From: Armatimonadota bacterium
Lineage (GTDB): Bacteria; Sysuimicrobiota; Sysuimicrobiia; Sysuimicrobiales; Humicultoraceae
DNA: 13,743 bases
Reading direction: 5' to 3'
Assembly: GCA_016198805.1 (NCBI GenBank)
Contig: JACQHU010000150.1
Location: 1-13,743 of the forward strand
Part shown: piece after piece, positions 5,035 through 11,721 of the stretch
How the letters are laid out: each line of letters opens with the position of its first letter
Numbering within the stretch: position 1 is the stretch's first letter
Program-made: the position numbers and the translations under genes
The notes under the pieces: model-generated
What the model was told of the DNA's origin: nothing
Database searches by the model: none
What the model saw: only the letters and a program-made list of their open reading frames with translations

Positions 5035-6005
5035 GCCGGCTGCGCGTGGGCGTGCTGATGGGCGGGCCGTCGGCCGAACGCGAAGTGTCGCTCGCCTCGG
5101 GACGGCAGGTGCTCGCGGCGCTGGACCCCGCGCGCCATGAGGCCGTCCCGCTCGACGTGCCCCGCGGCGGGGCCTGGTTTCCTCCTTCGAACCTCGACGT
5201 CGCCTTCATCGCCATGCATGGGCCTTTTGGCGAGGACGGTACGCTCCAGGGGATGCTGGAGTACGTGGGCATCCCGTATGTCGGCTCAGGCGTGCTGGCC
5301 AGCGCGCTGGCCATGGACAAGCGGCGGTCACGACAGTTGTTTGGATTCAACGGCATCCCCACGCCGGCGTACCTGGCCCTGGAGCGGAAGGATTTCCCAT
5401 TCCGCGAGCCGTCCCTGGTCGCGGAGATCCACCGGACCCTGGGGTTCCCGTGCGTCGTCAAGCCGAACGCGCAGGGCAGCAGCATCGGCGTCAGCATCGT
5501 CAGGACCTCGGAGCGCCTGGGCCAGGCCCTCGACGTGGCGTTCGGCTTCGGCGAGGTGGTTTTGATCGAAGAGTACCTGACCGGCGTCGAGGCGACGTGC
5601 GCCATTCTCGAGGATCCGGATGTCGGCGGGCCCGTGGCGCTGCCCCTGGTGGAGATCGTCCCGCGGCGGGAGTTCTTCGACTACGAGGCCAAGTACACGC
5701 CGGGAGCCGCAGACGAGATCTGTCCCGCGCGCCTGCCCCCGGCCGCGGTGTGGCGGGCCCAGGCGGCGGCGCTGCGCGCCTACCGGGTGCTGGGGTGCGC
5801 CGACTTCGCCCGGGTGGACCTCTTCGTCCGCGAGGCGGACGTCGTCATCCTGGAGGTGAACACGATCCCCGGCCTGACCGAAGGGTCGCTGTTCCCCAAG
5901 GCGGCGCGGGCGGCGGGTATCGAGTTTCCTGGATTGATCGACCGGCTGATCGACTCCGCGCTGCGCCGGGCGGGGCGGCTGTCTTCCGGTGTTCAGATCG
6001 CGTAG
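5031..6005 (+). CDS. ddl: D-alanine--D-alanine ligase
   Basis: The 324-residue ATP-grasp enzyme joins two D-alanines for the peptidoglycan stem peptide. All signature segments are present: MGGPSAEREVSLASG (10-24, with E17), AMHGPFGEDGTLQG (61-74), YVGSGVLASALAMDK (83-97), the ATP-binding loop VVKPNAQGSSIGVS (142-155), the omega-loop FFDYEAKYTPG typical of D-Ala rather than D-lactate ligases, ARVDLF (R261, D263), and the metal/substrate site ILEVNTIPGLTEGSLFPKA (E275, N277). Length is normal. The ATG sits in an ATGA overlap with the GntR gene, so translation is coupled. Finding ddl as the partner of a GntR regulator is unusual; it more often lies in the mur/fts cluster. Confidence 0.96.
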   Translation: MSRLRVGVLMGGPSAEREVSLASGRQVLAALDPARHEAVPLDVPRGGAWFPPSNLDVAFIAMHGPFGEDGTLQGMLEYVGIPYVGSGVLASALAMDKRRSRQLFGFNGIPTPAYLALERKDFPFREPSLVAEIHRTLGFPCVVKPNAQGSSIGVSIVRTSERLGQALDVAFGFGEVVLIEEYLTGVEATCAILEDPDVGGPVALPLVEIVPRREFFDYEAKYTPGAADEICPARLPPAAVWRAQAAALRAYRVLGCADFARVDLFVREADVVILEVNTIPGLTEGSLFPKAARAAGIEFPGLIDRLIDSALRRAGRLSSGVQIA

Positions 6006-6020
6006 GGACCCACACGGTGG

Positions 6021-6080
6021 AGGGGGCACAGCACGCGTGATGGGGGCAGGGTGCGCATGAGAGGGGCGCGGTACCCATGA
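6021..6080 (+). repeat. Three 20-bp repeats, each a ribosome-binding/start module, before the DapF-like gene
   Basis: The segments 6021-6040, 6041-6060 and 6061-6080 line up without gaps; neighbouring copies match at 14 of 20 positions. Each has a run of four or five G early on (GGGGGCA in the first two) and ends in GTGA or ATGA. GTG at 6037 opens a seven-codon ORF whose TGA (6058-6060) overlaps ATG 6057. That ATG opens another seven-codon ORF (MRGARYP) whose TGA (6078-6080) overlaps ATG 6077, the start of the next gene. A 24-base ORF minus a four-base overlap gives the 20-base period. This forms a chain of coupled mini-ORFs. Confidence 0.6.
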
Positions 6081-6964
6081 CGCCCATGGCCGGCCGCAAC
6101 TGGATCGTCAAGTCGCACGCGCTCGGCAACGACTACCTCGTGGTCGATCCCTCGGCATTGAGTTTCGCCCTGACGCCTGCAGCCATCCGCCGCCTCTGCC
6201 ACCGGCACCTCGGCGCAGGCTCCGACGGCATCCTGGCACTGACCCCGTCTGCGCGCGCGGACTTCGGGCTGCGGATCTTGAATCCGGACGGCAGCGAGGC
6301 GGAGAAGAGCGGTAACGGCCTGCGGATCTTCGCCAAGTTCCTCTACGACCACGGCTATACCCGCAACGAGACCTTTACCATCGATACCCCTGGCGGCGTC
6401 GCCACCGTCGCGCTGCATCTCAGGGACGGCCGCGTCGACCAGATGACCGTGGACGTCGGCCGGGCGACCTTCCAGAGCACGGAGATCCCGGTGGCGGGTC
6501 CTCCACGCGAGGTCATCGACGAAGAAGTAGAAGCCGGCGGGCAACGGCTCAGGTTCACCGGCGTGTCGGTCGGCAACCCGCACTGCGTGGTGTTCGTGCC
6601 CGACCTGGGCCGGGTGGAGCTCGGACGGCTCGGCCCGCTGCTGGAAACGCATCCGCTCTTTCCGCACCGGACCAACGTGCAGTTCGCCCAGGTGGTCGCC
6701 CGCGACCGCGTGCGCATCCTCATCTGGGAGCGCGGCGCCGGCGAGACGATGGCTTCGGGGACCAGCGCCAGCGCCGTCGCGGCCGCCTCGGTGCGCCGGG
6801 GCCTGACCGATCGCGCGGTGACCATCTCGGCGCCCGGCGGCGACCTGTGGATCGAGGTCGGCGAGGACTGGAGCATCCGGATGACCGGGCCGGCGGAGGA
6901 AGTCTTCACGGGCACCCTCAGTGATAATCTCCTGCAGAGCCTTGCGTCGGAGTCGCCTCCCTGA
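6077..6964 (+). CDS. DapF-family epimerase homologue lacking both catalytic cysteines
   Basis: The 295-residue protein has the two-lobed diaminopimelate epimerase fold and many ligand residues: HALGNDYLVVD (N19), LNPDGSEAEKSGNGLRIF (66-84), GNPHCVVF (N167), FPHRTNVQF (N200), ERGAGETMASGTSAS (218-232). Canonical DapF uses two cysteines, in AExCGNG and TLACGTG, as acid and base. Here they are Ser78 (codon agc) and Ser227 (codon tcg). Real LL-to-meso epimerisation by the usual thiolate mechanism is therefore doubtful. It could be a divergent epimerase or racemase, an isomerase, or a binding protein. Position next to ddl argues for a wall-related substrate. I start at ATG 6077, after GAGGGG and overlapping the preceding micro-ORF stop; ATG 6086 is an alternative. 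Similarity to the family is certain; the activity is not. Confidence 0.85.
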   Translation: MTPMAGRNWIVKSHALGNDYLVVDPSALSFALTPAAIRRLCHRHLGAGSDGILALTPSARADFGLRILNPDGSEAEKSGNGLRIFAKFLYDHGYTRNETFTIDTPGGVATVALHLRDGRVDQMTVDVGRATFQSTEIPVAGPPREVIDEEVEAGGQRLRFTGVSVGNPHCVVFVPDLGRVELGRLGPLLETHPLFPHRTNVQFAQVVARDRVRILIWERGAGETMASGTSASAVAAASVRRGLTDRAVTISAPGGDLWIEVGEDWSIRMTGPAEEVFTGTLSDNLLQSLASESPP

Positions 6965-6979
6965 ACGCGCGCCCTCGGC

Positions 6980-7008
6980 TTGCGGTTGTGGGTAAGATAA
7001 GGTAGGAT
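6980..7008 (+). promoter_or_regulatory. Possible promoter of the VapBC-like operon
   Basis: TTGCGG (6980-6985) and TAGGAT (7003-7008) are spaced by 17 bases in the short gap after the DapF-like gene. Transcription would begin close to the GTG at 7016. The AT-richer stretch 6993-7012 is a run of TARRR-like pentamers (taaga, taagg, tagga, tagaa), which could also serve as a repeated operator. The match is moderate. Confidence 0.35.
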
Positions 7009-7015
7009 AGAACGG

Positions 7016-7249
7016 GTGACCGTGATGAAGAAGACCGTCTACCTTCCGGATGATCTCGCCGAACGCGTTCAGGCGTACCTGAAACAGCATCCCGGCCTGA
7101 CGCTCTCTGAGCTCGTGCAGCAATCCCTCAAACAGCGTCTCAGCCCTGCGGATCCGCGCGCCATTCTTCGGCTTGCCGGGCTGGTGCCGCGTGCGACGAC
7201 CCAGGCAGGGGACAGGGCCGAGGACCGGCATGTCGGCCGGGCACGCTAG
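7016..7249 (+). CDS. Ribbon-helix-helix antitoxin, VapB-like
   Basis: The 77-residue protein has a short ribbon-helix-helix domain: strand KKTVYLPDD, helix LAERVQAYLKQHP, turn GLTLS, helix ELVQQSLKQRL (about residues 5-43). A flexible arginine-rich tail containing PRAILRLAGLVP probably binds the toxin. Such dimers bind operator DNA and repress their own operon. I start at GTG 7016, which has AGGA eight bases upstream (7004-7007); ATG 7025 is possible. The 3' end overlaps the PIN toxin start by 20 bases. GC over 7021-7140 is about 58% by hand count, well below dapF and apgM on either side, suggesting acquisition. Confidence 0.78.
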   Translation: MTVMKKTVYLPDDLAERVQAYLKQHPGLTLSELVQQSLKQRLSPADPRAILRLAGLVPRATTQAGDRAEDRHVGRAR

Positions 7250-7664
7250 CGTTCCGTCCCGTCTGGTGCTCGACGCGGGCCCACTGGTCGCCCTGCTTCA
7301 TCGAGGAGACCGAGACCATGTCAACGCCCGCTCCGGGTTCCAGCAACTGGTGGGCGCAGGGACGCGCCTGATGACGCCGTTGCCCATCGTGTTTGAAGTC
7401 TACAAGTGGGTGGTCTATGAAGCTGGCCCGGCTTCGGCGCAAGAGGGCCTGCACCACATGCGCCGGTCCCTTGACATCACCTATCCTGATCAAGAGGACT
7501 TCAAGGCCGCGAGCCTGCTGAGCGTCGCCATTCCCCGCTGGACAGGAACCCTGGAAGACGCGGTGGTCGTCGTCACAGCCTTGCGCCTGCGGACTCCTGT
7601 CTGGACGCTGAACTATAGAGATCTGGCCGCATTCCCCAGGCTGCGCTTCTGGACGCCGAACTGA
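7230..7664 (+). CDS. PIN-domain ribonuclease toxin, VapC-like
   Basis: The 144-residue protein is a PIN domain. The acidic metal-binding residues are at expected places: D15 in LVLDAGPLVALL, E56 in IVFEVYKWVV, D110 in TLEDAVVVVTALRL, and D131 in NYRDLAAF. The end strand VWTLNYRDLAAFPRLRFWTP is typical. VapC toxins cleave tRNA or rRNA and are held in check by the partner antitoxin. The ATG at 7230 has GAGG six bases upstream (7220-7223). Open frame extends further upstream, but only as overlap with the antitoxin gene. Its TGA overlaps the apgM start codon in TGATG, so toxin and phosphoglycerate mutase translation are probably coupled. Confidence 0.85.
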   Translation: MSAGHASVPSRLVLDAGPLVALLHRGDRDHVNARSGFQQLVGAGTRLMTPLPIVFEVYKWVVYEAGPASAQEGLHHMRRSLDITYPDQEDFKAASLLSVAIPRWTGTLEDAVVVVTALRLRTPVWTLNYRDLAAFPRLRFWTPN

Positions 7665-8938
7665 TGGCCAGGATTCTCTACTGCATCCTCGACGGCCTGG
7701 GCGACCGCCCGGTGCCGGCCTTCGGGGGCCGCACGCCGCTGGAAGCTGCCGCCACCCCGACCCTCGACCGCCTGGCGCTGGCCGGACGGCAGGGGCTCGT
7801 CACCACCGTCGGGGAAGGGATCGCGCCCGAATCCGACGTGGCCGTCACCGCCATCCTGGGTTATGACCCCACCATCTATCACGCCGGCCGCGGACCGCTG
7901 GAAGCGCTCGGTGCCGGCCTGGAGTTTGCGGCCGGAGATCTGGCGCTGCGGGGCAACTTCGCCACCGGCGGTGAAGGCACGGCGATTGTGGACCGACGGG
8001 TGGGGCGGAACCTAACGTCGGAAGAGGCGCATGCGCTGGCCCGGGCTGTCACCGAGCAGATCCGCCTGGAGAGCGCTCAGGCGACGGTCGTGGTCGCGGC
8101 GTCGATCGGGTACCGGTGCGCGGTCGTGTTCTATCCTGAGCGCGGCCGCCTGAGCGCGCAGGTCTCGAATACCGACCCCGCCTACGCGCGGGTGGCGGGC
8201 ATGGGCGTCGCGCTGGCCACCTTCACTGACGAGGTGGCCGAGTCCGCGCCCCTCGATAACTCGGCGGAGGCCCGCATCGCTGCGGCGCTGGTCAACGAGT
8301 TCACCTGGAAAGCCCGCGCCATCATGGACGCTCACCCTGTCAACGCCCAGCGCCGGGCTGAGGGCAAGTTGCCCGGCAACCTGATCCTGCTCCGCGACGG
8401 CGGCGACCACCTGCCGCAGGTGCCGCCGATGCAGGAGCGCTTCGGCGTCCGGCTCGGGTGCTTCGTCGAGATGCCGGTCGAGCGCGGCATCGCGCGCTAT
8501 CTTGGGATGGGCGTCGTGGAAGTGCCGCACAGCCCGTCCGCGAGCCGCGGGGATGTCTACCGGGCCTGGGCGCATCGCGCGGTCGAGGTGCTGCCGCACT
8601 ACGACGGGTTGTACCTGCACCTGAAAGGACCCGACGAACCCGGGCACGACGGCGACCACGAGGGGAAGCGCCGCGTGATCGAGGAGATAGACGCCTACTT
8701 CTTTGGGACGATGCTGCCCGCGGTGGACCTGACATCCACCCTGATCGCCGTCACCGCCGACCATGCCACGCCCTGCGAGCTGCGCGGGCACGCCGCCGAC
8801 CCCGTGCCGCTGCTGGTCTGCGGCGCCGGCACCCCGCCTGACCGGGCGGGCCGGTTCACGGAGGCGGCCGCCTCCCGCGGCGGCCTCGGACACCTGCGCG
8901 GCGTGGACATCCTGCCGCTCCTGATCAGCCAACGGTGA
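7664..8938 (+). CDS. apgM: 2,3-bisphosphoglycerate-independent phosphoglycerate mutase, archaeal type
   Basis: The 424-residue enzyme interconverts 3- and 2-phosphoglycerate in glycolysis and gluconeogenesis. It belongs to the alkaline-phosphatase superfamily. Visible sites are the metal ligand D10 (ILDGLGDRP), the serine that becomes phosphorylated, S57 (PESDVAVTAILGYD), GRGPLEALGAG, LRGNFAT, IVDRRVGR, LHLKGPDEPGHDGD (D324, H328) and TADHATPCELRGHAADPVPL (D366, H367, H376). It is slightly longer than the roughly 405-415 residues usual in archaea. ApgM is less common in bacteria than GpmI or GpmA. The start ATG overlaps the stop of the PIN toxin (TGATG) and has no clear Shine-Dalgarno, so expression may rely on the toxin-antitoxin transcript. 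Confidence 0.93.
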   Translation: MARILYCILDGLGDRPVPAFGGRTPLEAAATPTLDRLALAGRQGLVTTVGEGIAPESDVAVTAILGYDPTIYHAGRGPLEALGAGLEFAAGDLALRGNFATGGEGTAIVDRRVGRNLTSEEAHALARAVTEQIRLESAQATVVVAASIGYRCAVVFYPERGRLSAQVSNTDPAYARVAGMGVALATFTDEVAESAPLDNSAEARIAAALVNEFTWKARAIMDAHPVNAQRRAEGKLPGNLILLRDGGDHLPQVPPMQERFGVRLGCFVEMPVERGIARYLGMGVVEVPHSPSASRGDVYRAWAHRAVEVLPHYDGLYLHLKGPDEPGHDGDHEGKRRVIEEIDAYFFGTMLPAVDLTSTLIAVTADHATPCELRGHAADPVPLLVCGAGTPPDRAGRFTEAAASRGGLGHLRGVDILPLLISQR

Positions 8939-8945
8939 GCGCTAG

Positions 8946-9659
8946 ATGTATGTCAGGTCGGCAGCCTATTATGATGCGGTCTACATCGCTGGCCTGGGCA
9001 AGGAGTATGCCAGGGAGGCGGATCAGGTCCATGCGCTGATCCAGCAGCACAAGCGCTCCGAGGGCAACGCCCTGCTGGATGTCGCCTGCGGCACCGGCAA
9101 CCACCTGCAGTACCTGCAAAAGCACTACACGGTCGAGGGACTGGATCTCTCCTCCGAGATGCTGGCCATCGCGCGCCGGAAACTCCCGGACGTCCCGTTT
9201 CATCGGGCCGACATGGCTGACTTCGACCTGGGCCGCCGGTTCGATGCCGTCGTCTGCCTGTTCAGCGCCGTCGGCAGCGTGGTCACGGTGGACCGCCTGC
9301 GGCGGGCGGCGGGGACGATGAGCCGTCACCTGCGCCCGGGCGGCGTGGTCATCGTCGAGCCCTGGATCACCCCTGAGGCCTGGCGGGACGGGCATCTGGG
9401 CGCGATCTTCGTCGACCAGCCGGACCTGAAGATCGCCAGGATCAACCTCTCCCGGCGTGAAGGGGAGGTCGCCGTCCTCGAATTCCACTATTTGATCGGG
9501 ACCCCCGCAGGCATCGAGTCCTTCACCGAGCGGCACGACCTCGGGCTCTTCTCGCACGACGACTACCTGGCCGCGTTCCACGTTGGCGGGCTGGACGTGG
9601 CGCACGATCCTCAGGGCCTGATCGGCCGGGGGTTGTACATCGGCCTGAAGCCGTGTTGA
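8946..9659 (+). CDS. Class I SAM-dependent methyltransferase
   Basis: The 237-residue protein has the Rossmann methyltransferase core: motif I LLDVACGTGNHL (43-54), the acidic end of strand 2 in VEGLDLS (D67), HRADMADFDL (D89), FDAVVCLFSAVG (99-110) and LRPGGVVIVEPW (129-140). The N-terminus YYDAVYIAGLGKEYAREAD and the overall size resemble the N,N-dimethyltransferases of amino sugars (DesVI/TylM1 type), but no sugar or antibiotic genes are nearby, so the substrate is open. It follows apgM after seven bases, with GGTGAG (8934-8939) as Shine-Dalgarno, and is probably on the same transcript. The next promoter starts at its stop codon. Confidence 0.85.
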   Translation: MYVRSAAYYDAVYIAGLGKEYAREADQVHALIQQHKRSEGNALLDVACGTGNHLQYLQKHYTVEGLDLSSEMLAIARRKLPDVPFHRADMADFDLGRRFDAVVCLFSAVGSVVTVDRLRRAAGTMSRHLRPGGVVIVEPWITPEAWRDGHLGAIFVDQPDLKIARINLSRREGEVAVLEFHYLIGTPAGIESFTERHDLGLFSHDDYLAAFHVGGLDVAHDPQGLIGRGLYIGLKPC

Positions 9660-9725
9660 CATCCCGGAGTCACGTGGGCATAATTGCTTCGTAAGCAGAT
9701 GTCAGACCATTGGACCAATTTTGAC
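9656..9725 (+). promoter_or_regulatory. Promoter and operator of the FadR-type regulator and oxidoreductase operon
   Basis: A consensus -35 TTGACA (9656-9661), which includes the methyltransferase stop codon, and CATAAT (9679-9684) are spaced by 17 bases. Downstream of the predicted start lies ATTGGACCAAT (9709-9719), an 11-base perfect palindrome about a central base, within wider, off-centre arms GTCA (9701-9704) and TGAC (9722-9725). Its place just after the transcription start and against the regulator's start codon suits negative autoregulation by the encoded FadR-type protein. Confidence 0.7.
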
Positions 9726-9728
9726 TAA

Positions 9729-10487
9729 ATGGGTCAAGAAGCCCGGGTCGACCATTTGAGAGAATCCCTCGAGCCTGTCCGCCGGACCAAGGTTTACGAG
9801 GAAGTCGCCACGCGCATCCGGCGCCTGATCGCCGAGGGCCGCCTGAAGCCGGGAGACAAACTGCCCCCGGAACGCGAACTGGCCTCGGCGCTCGGCGTGA
9901 GCCGGACGTCCGTCCGGGACGCCATCCGCACACTCCAGTTCGCCGGCCTGCTCGAGCCCCGGCAGGGCGAAGGGACCGTGGTGCGCGAGCTCTCAACCGA
10001 CAACCTGTTGGCCCCGCTGGCATCGGCGCTCCTGGCCCGCCGGGACCTGCTGACCGACCTCATGGCCGCCCGGAAGATGATCGAGCCTGCCATCGCCCGC
10101 GAGGCCGCGCGGCGGGTGACGCCCGAAGAGGTCCGCCAGCTGGAGGCCATCCTCACCAGGCAGACCGGCCGGATTGAGGCCGGCGGGCTGGCCATCGAGG
10201 AAGACACCGCGTTCCACGACATGATCGCGCGCGCGTCGCGCAACCAGGTGGTCCTCAAGGTTATCGACGTGCTGATGGATCTGCTGCGGGAGGGTCGCGA
10301 GCGCTCGCTTCAGGTCCGGGGGCGGCCGCAACGGTCGCTGCGCGGGCACCGTCAGATCCTTGACGCCATCCGCCGGCGTGACGGCGACGCCGCCGCCCGC
10401 GCGATGTTGAACCACCTCGAGCAAATCGAGGAGATGCTGCTGCCGGAACGGCAACCGGTGGGCGCCGGGGCAGCCAAAGGGGAGTAG
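9729..10487 (+). CDS. FadR-subfamily GntR transcriptional regulator (FCD domain)
   Basis: The 252-residue protein has a GntR winged helix (about 20-88: KVYEEVATRIRRLIAEGRLK, PGDKLPPERELASALGVSRT, SVRDAIRTLQFAGLLEPR, GEGTVV) and an all-helical FCD ligand domain (about 105-235). The FCD metal-binding set is complete: D159 and H163 (EEDTAFHDMIARAS), H207 (GHRQILDAI) and H229 (NHLEQIE). Such regulators (PdhR, LldR, GlcC) commonly bind small carboxylates through the metal. The start ATG 9729 has no good Shine-Dalgarno; a TTG at 9756 is an alternative. Four bases separate its stop from the oxidoreductase gamma-delta gene, so it is the first gene of that operon and probably its sensor, perhaps for oxalate, glyoxylate or a related acid (inference). 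Confidence 0.9.
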   Translation: MGQEARVDHLRESLEPVRRTKVYEEVATRIRRLIAEGRLKPGDKLPPERELASALGVSRTSVRDAIRTLQFAGLLEPRQGEGTVVRELSTDNLLAPLASALLARRDLLTDLMAARKMIEPAIAREAARRVTPEEVRQLEAILTRQTGRIEAGGLAIEEDTAFHDMIARASRNQVVLKVIDVLMDLLREGRERSLQVRGRPQRSLRGHRQILDAIRRRDGDAAARAMLNHLEQIEEMLLPERQPVGAGAAKGE

Positions 10488-10491
10488 GCCG

Positions 10492-11721
10492 ATGGACCGC
10501 AGTTACGCCGTGGAGATCGTCTACCGCGGCATCTTTCAGAAAACGCTCGCCAAGCACATCAGCCGCGGTCTGGTGCTGGCGGCGGCCAAGGAAGGCAAGA
10601 CCGGGATCTCGTTCGGCCGGTACGGCGACTCGCCCGAGCGCAACGGGATCCCCGCGAAGAACTTCGCCATCATCGCGCCTGACGAGGAAACCCTCGAAGA
10701 GAGCATGTCGCAGTACGAGCCCAAGCGCGTCGACGTCACGGTCTCCGTCGACGACACCCTGTGCAAAGGCGTGGAGTCGTGGGCCTGGTACGGCCTGCAG
10801 CCGATCAACCGGCTGCTGAACCCGGGCGGGAAGCTCGTTGTGACCTCCATGCTGGGCTTCGACGACCTGTTCAAGATGATCCACACCAAAGACGTCCCCT
10901 ATGAGCTCGCCATCGTCCGCGGTATCCCGTCCTTTTCCGGCCTGTGGGTGTACAAGGACGATCACACCGACGTCCGGATCCTGGGCACCATCGCGCGCCT
11001 GGTCCCCGAGATGCTCAGTCTGAAGGCCGTCGAGGCGGCCATCCTGGAAGAGTGGAAGGACGAACTGAAGATGCTCTCGGCCCGCAAGGCCTATGAGCGG
11101 GTCGAGTCCGTCGTCGTGCCGCCCGGCGAGGGGAACGCCGAGACCCCCTACGAGTTCACGCTGCCCGGCTGGAAGGAGATGCCGGAGGGCGTGACGATCC
11201 AAAGCATCCAGATGGGCGGCGCGATCGTCGATCCCGAGACCGGCACGCTCGGCGGCTACCGGCCGGCCGTCAACCCCTACTTCAAGAAGTTCAGCACCCG
11301 GACCATGCGGCCGGTCGTGGACTTCGACACGTGCATCAAGTGTACGCTGTGCTGGCTGCAGTGTCCGGACTCCTGCTTCGACGTCACCCCCGACGGCCTC
11401 TACGATGCGCGCATGGAGTCGTGCTGCGGCTGCGGTGTCTGCGAGGCCGTCTGCCCGGTCGACAACTGCGTCGTGATGGTGAACGAGGCGGAATTCACGG
11501 ACAACGCCAGCCAGTGGGAGATGTGGAAGGCCGACAAGGCCGGCTACAAGGCCTGGGTGGCCGAAAAGATCCAGCACCGGCCGGAGCGCTCGCACGGCTT
11601 CCGCCTCCGCGGGCTGTATCAGGAGCAGATCAAGGCCATGGCGGCTGTCGGCATCACCAAGAGCGGTGAAGAGAAAGTCGGCGGTGAGGATACTACGGAA
11701 GCGAGCGCGGGAGGGTCGTAG
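10492..11721 (+). CDS. 2-oxoacid:ferredoxin oxidoreductase gamma-delta fusion subunit (probable oxalate oxidoreductase)
   Basis: The 409-residue protein fuses two subunits. The gamma domain (about 1-205) resembles the catalytic-gamma fold: VEIVYRGIFQKTLAKHISRG, ISFGRYGDSPERNG, INRLLNPGGKLVVTS. The delta domain (about 270-335) is a two-[4Fe-4S] ferredoxin with CIKCTLCWLQCP (C281, C284, C287, C291) and CCGCGVCEAVCP (C311, C314, C317, C321). It moves electrons from the TPP enzyme to external ferredoxin. A C-terminal tail (about 340-409) is charged and lacks motifs. A fused gamma-delta with separate alpha and beta is the layout of Moorella oxalate oxidoreductase. AGGGGAG (10478-10484) is a strong Shine-Dalgarno. 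The alpha gene begins on the base after its stop. Confidence 0.88.
   Translation: MDRSYAVEIVYRGIFQKTLAKHISRGLVLAAAKEGKTGISFGRYGDSPERNGIPAKNFAIIAPDEETLEESMSQYEPKRVDVTVSVDDTLCKGVESWAWYGLQPINRLLNPGGKLVVTSMLGFDDLFKMIHTKDVPYELAIVRGIPSFSGLWVYKDDHTDVRILGTIARLVPEMLSLKAVEAAILEEWKDELKMLSARKAYERVESVVVPPGEGNAETPYEFTLPGWKEMPEGVTIQSIQMGGAIVDPETGTLGGYRPAVNPYFKKFSTRTMRPVVDFDTCIKCTLCWLQCPDSCFDVTPDGLYDARMESCCGCGVCEAVCPVDNCVVMVNEAEFTDNASQWEMWKADKAGYKAWVAEKIQHRPERSHGFRLRGLYQEQIKAMAAVGITKSGEEKVGGEDTTEASAGGS

Noticed and set aside
6021..6066. G-quadruplex in the G-run region before the DapF-like gene
   Set aside because: Loops between G runs are about 15, 2 and 11 bases, outside the usual limit; the 20-base repeat of start modules explains the G runs.
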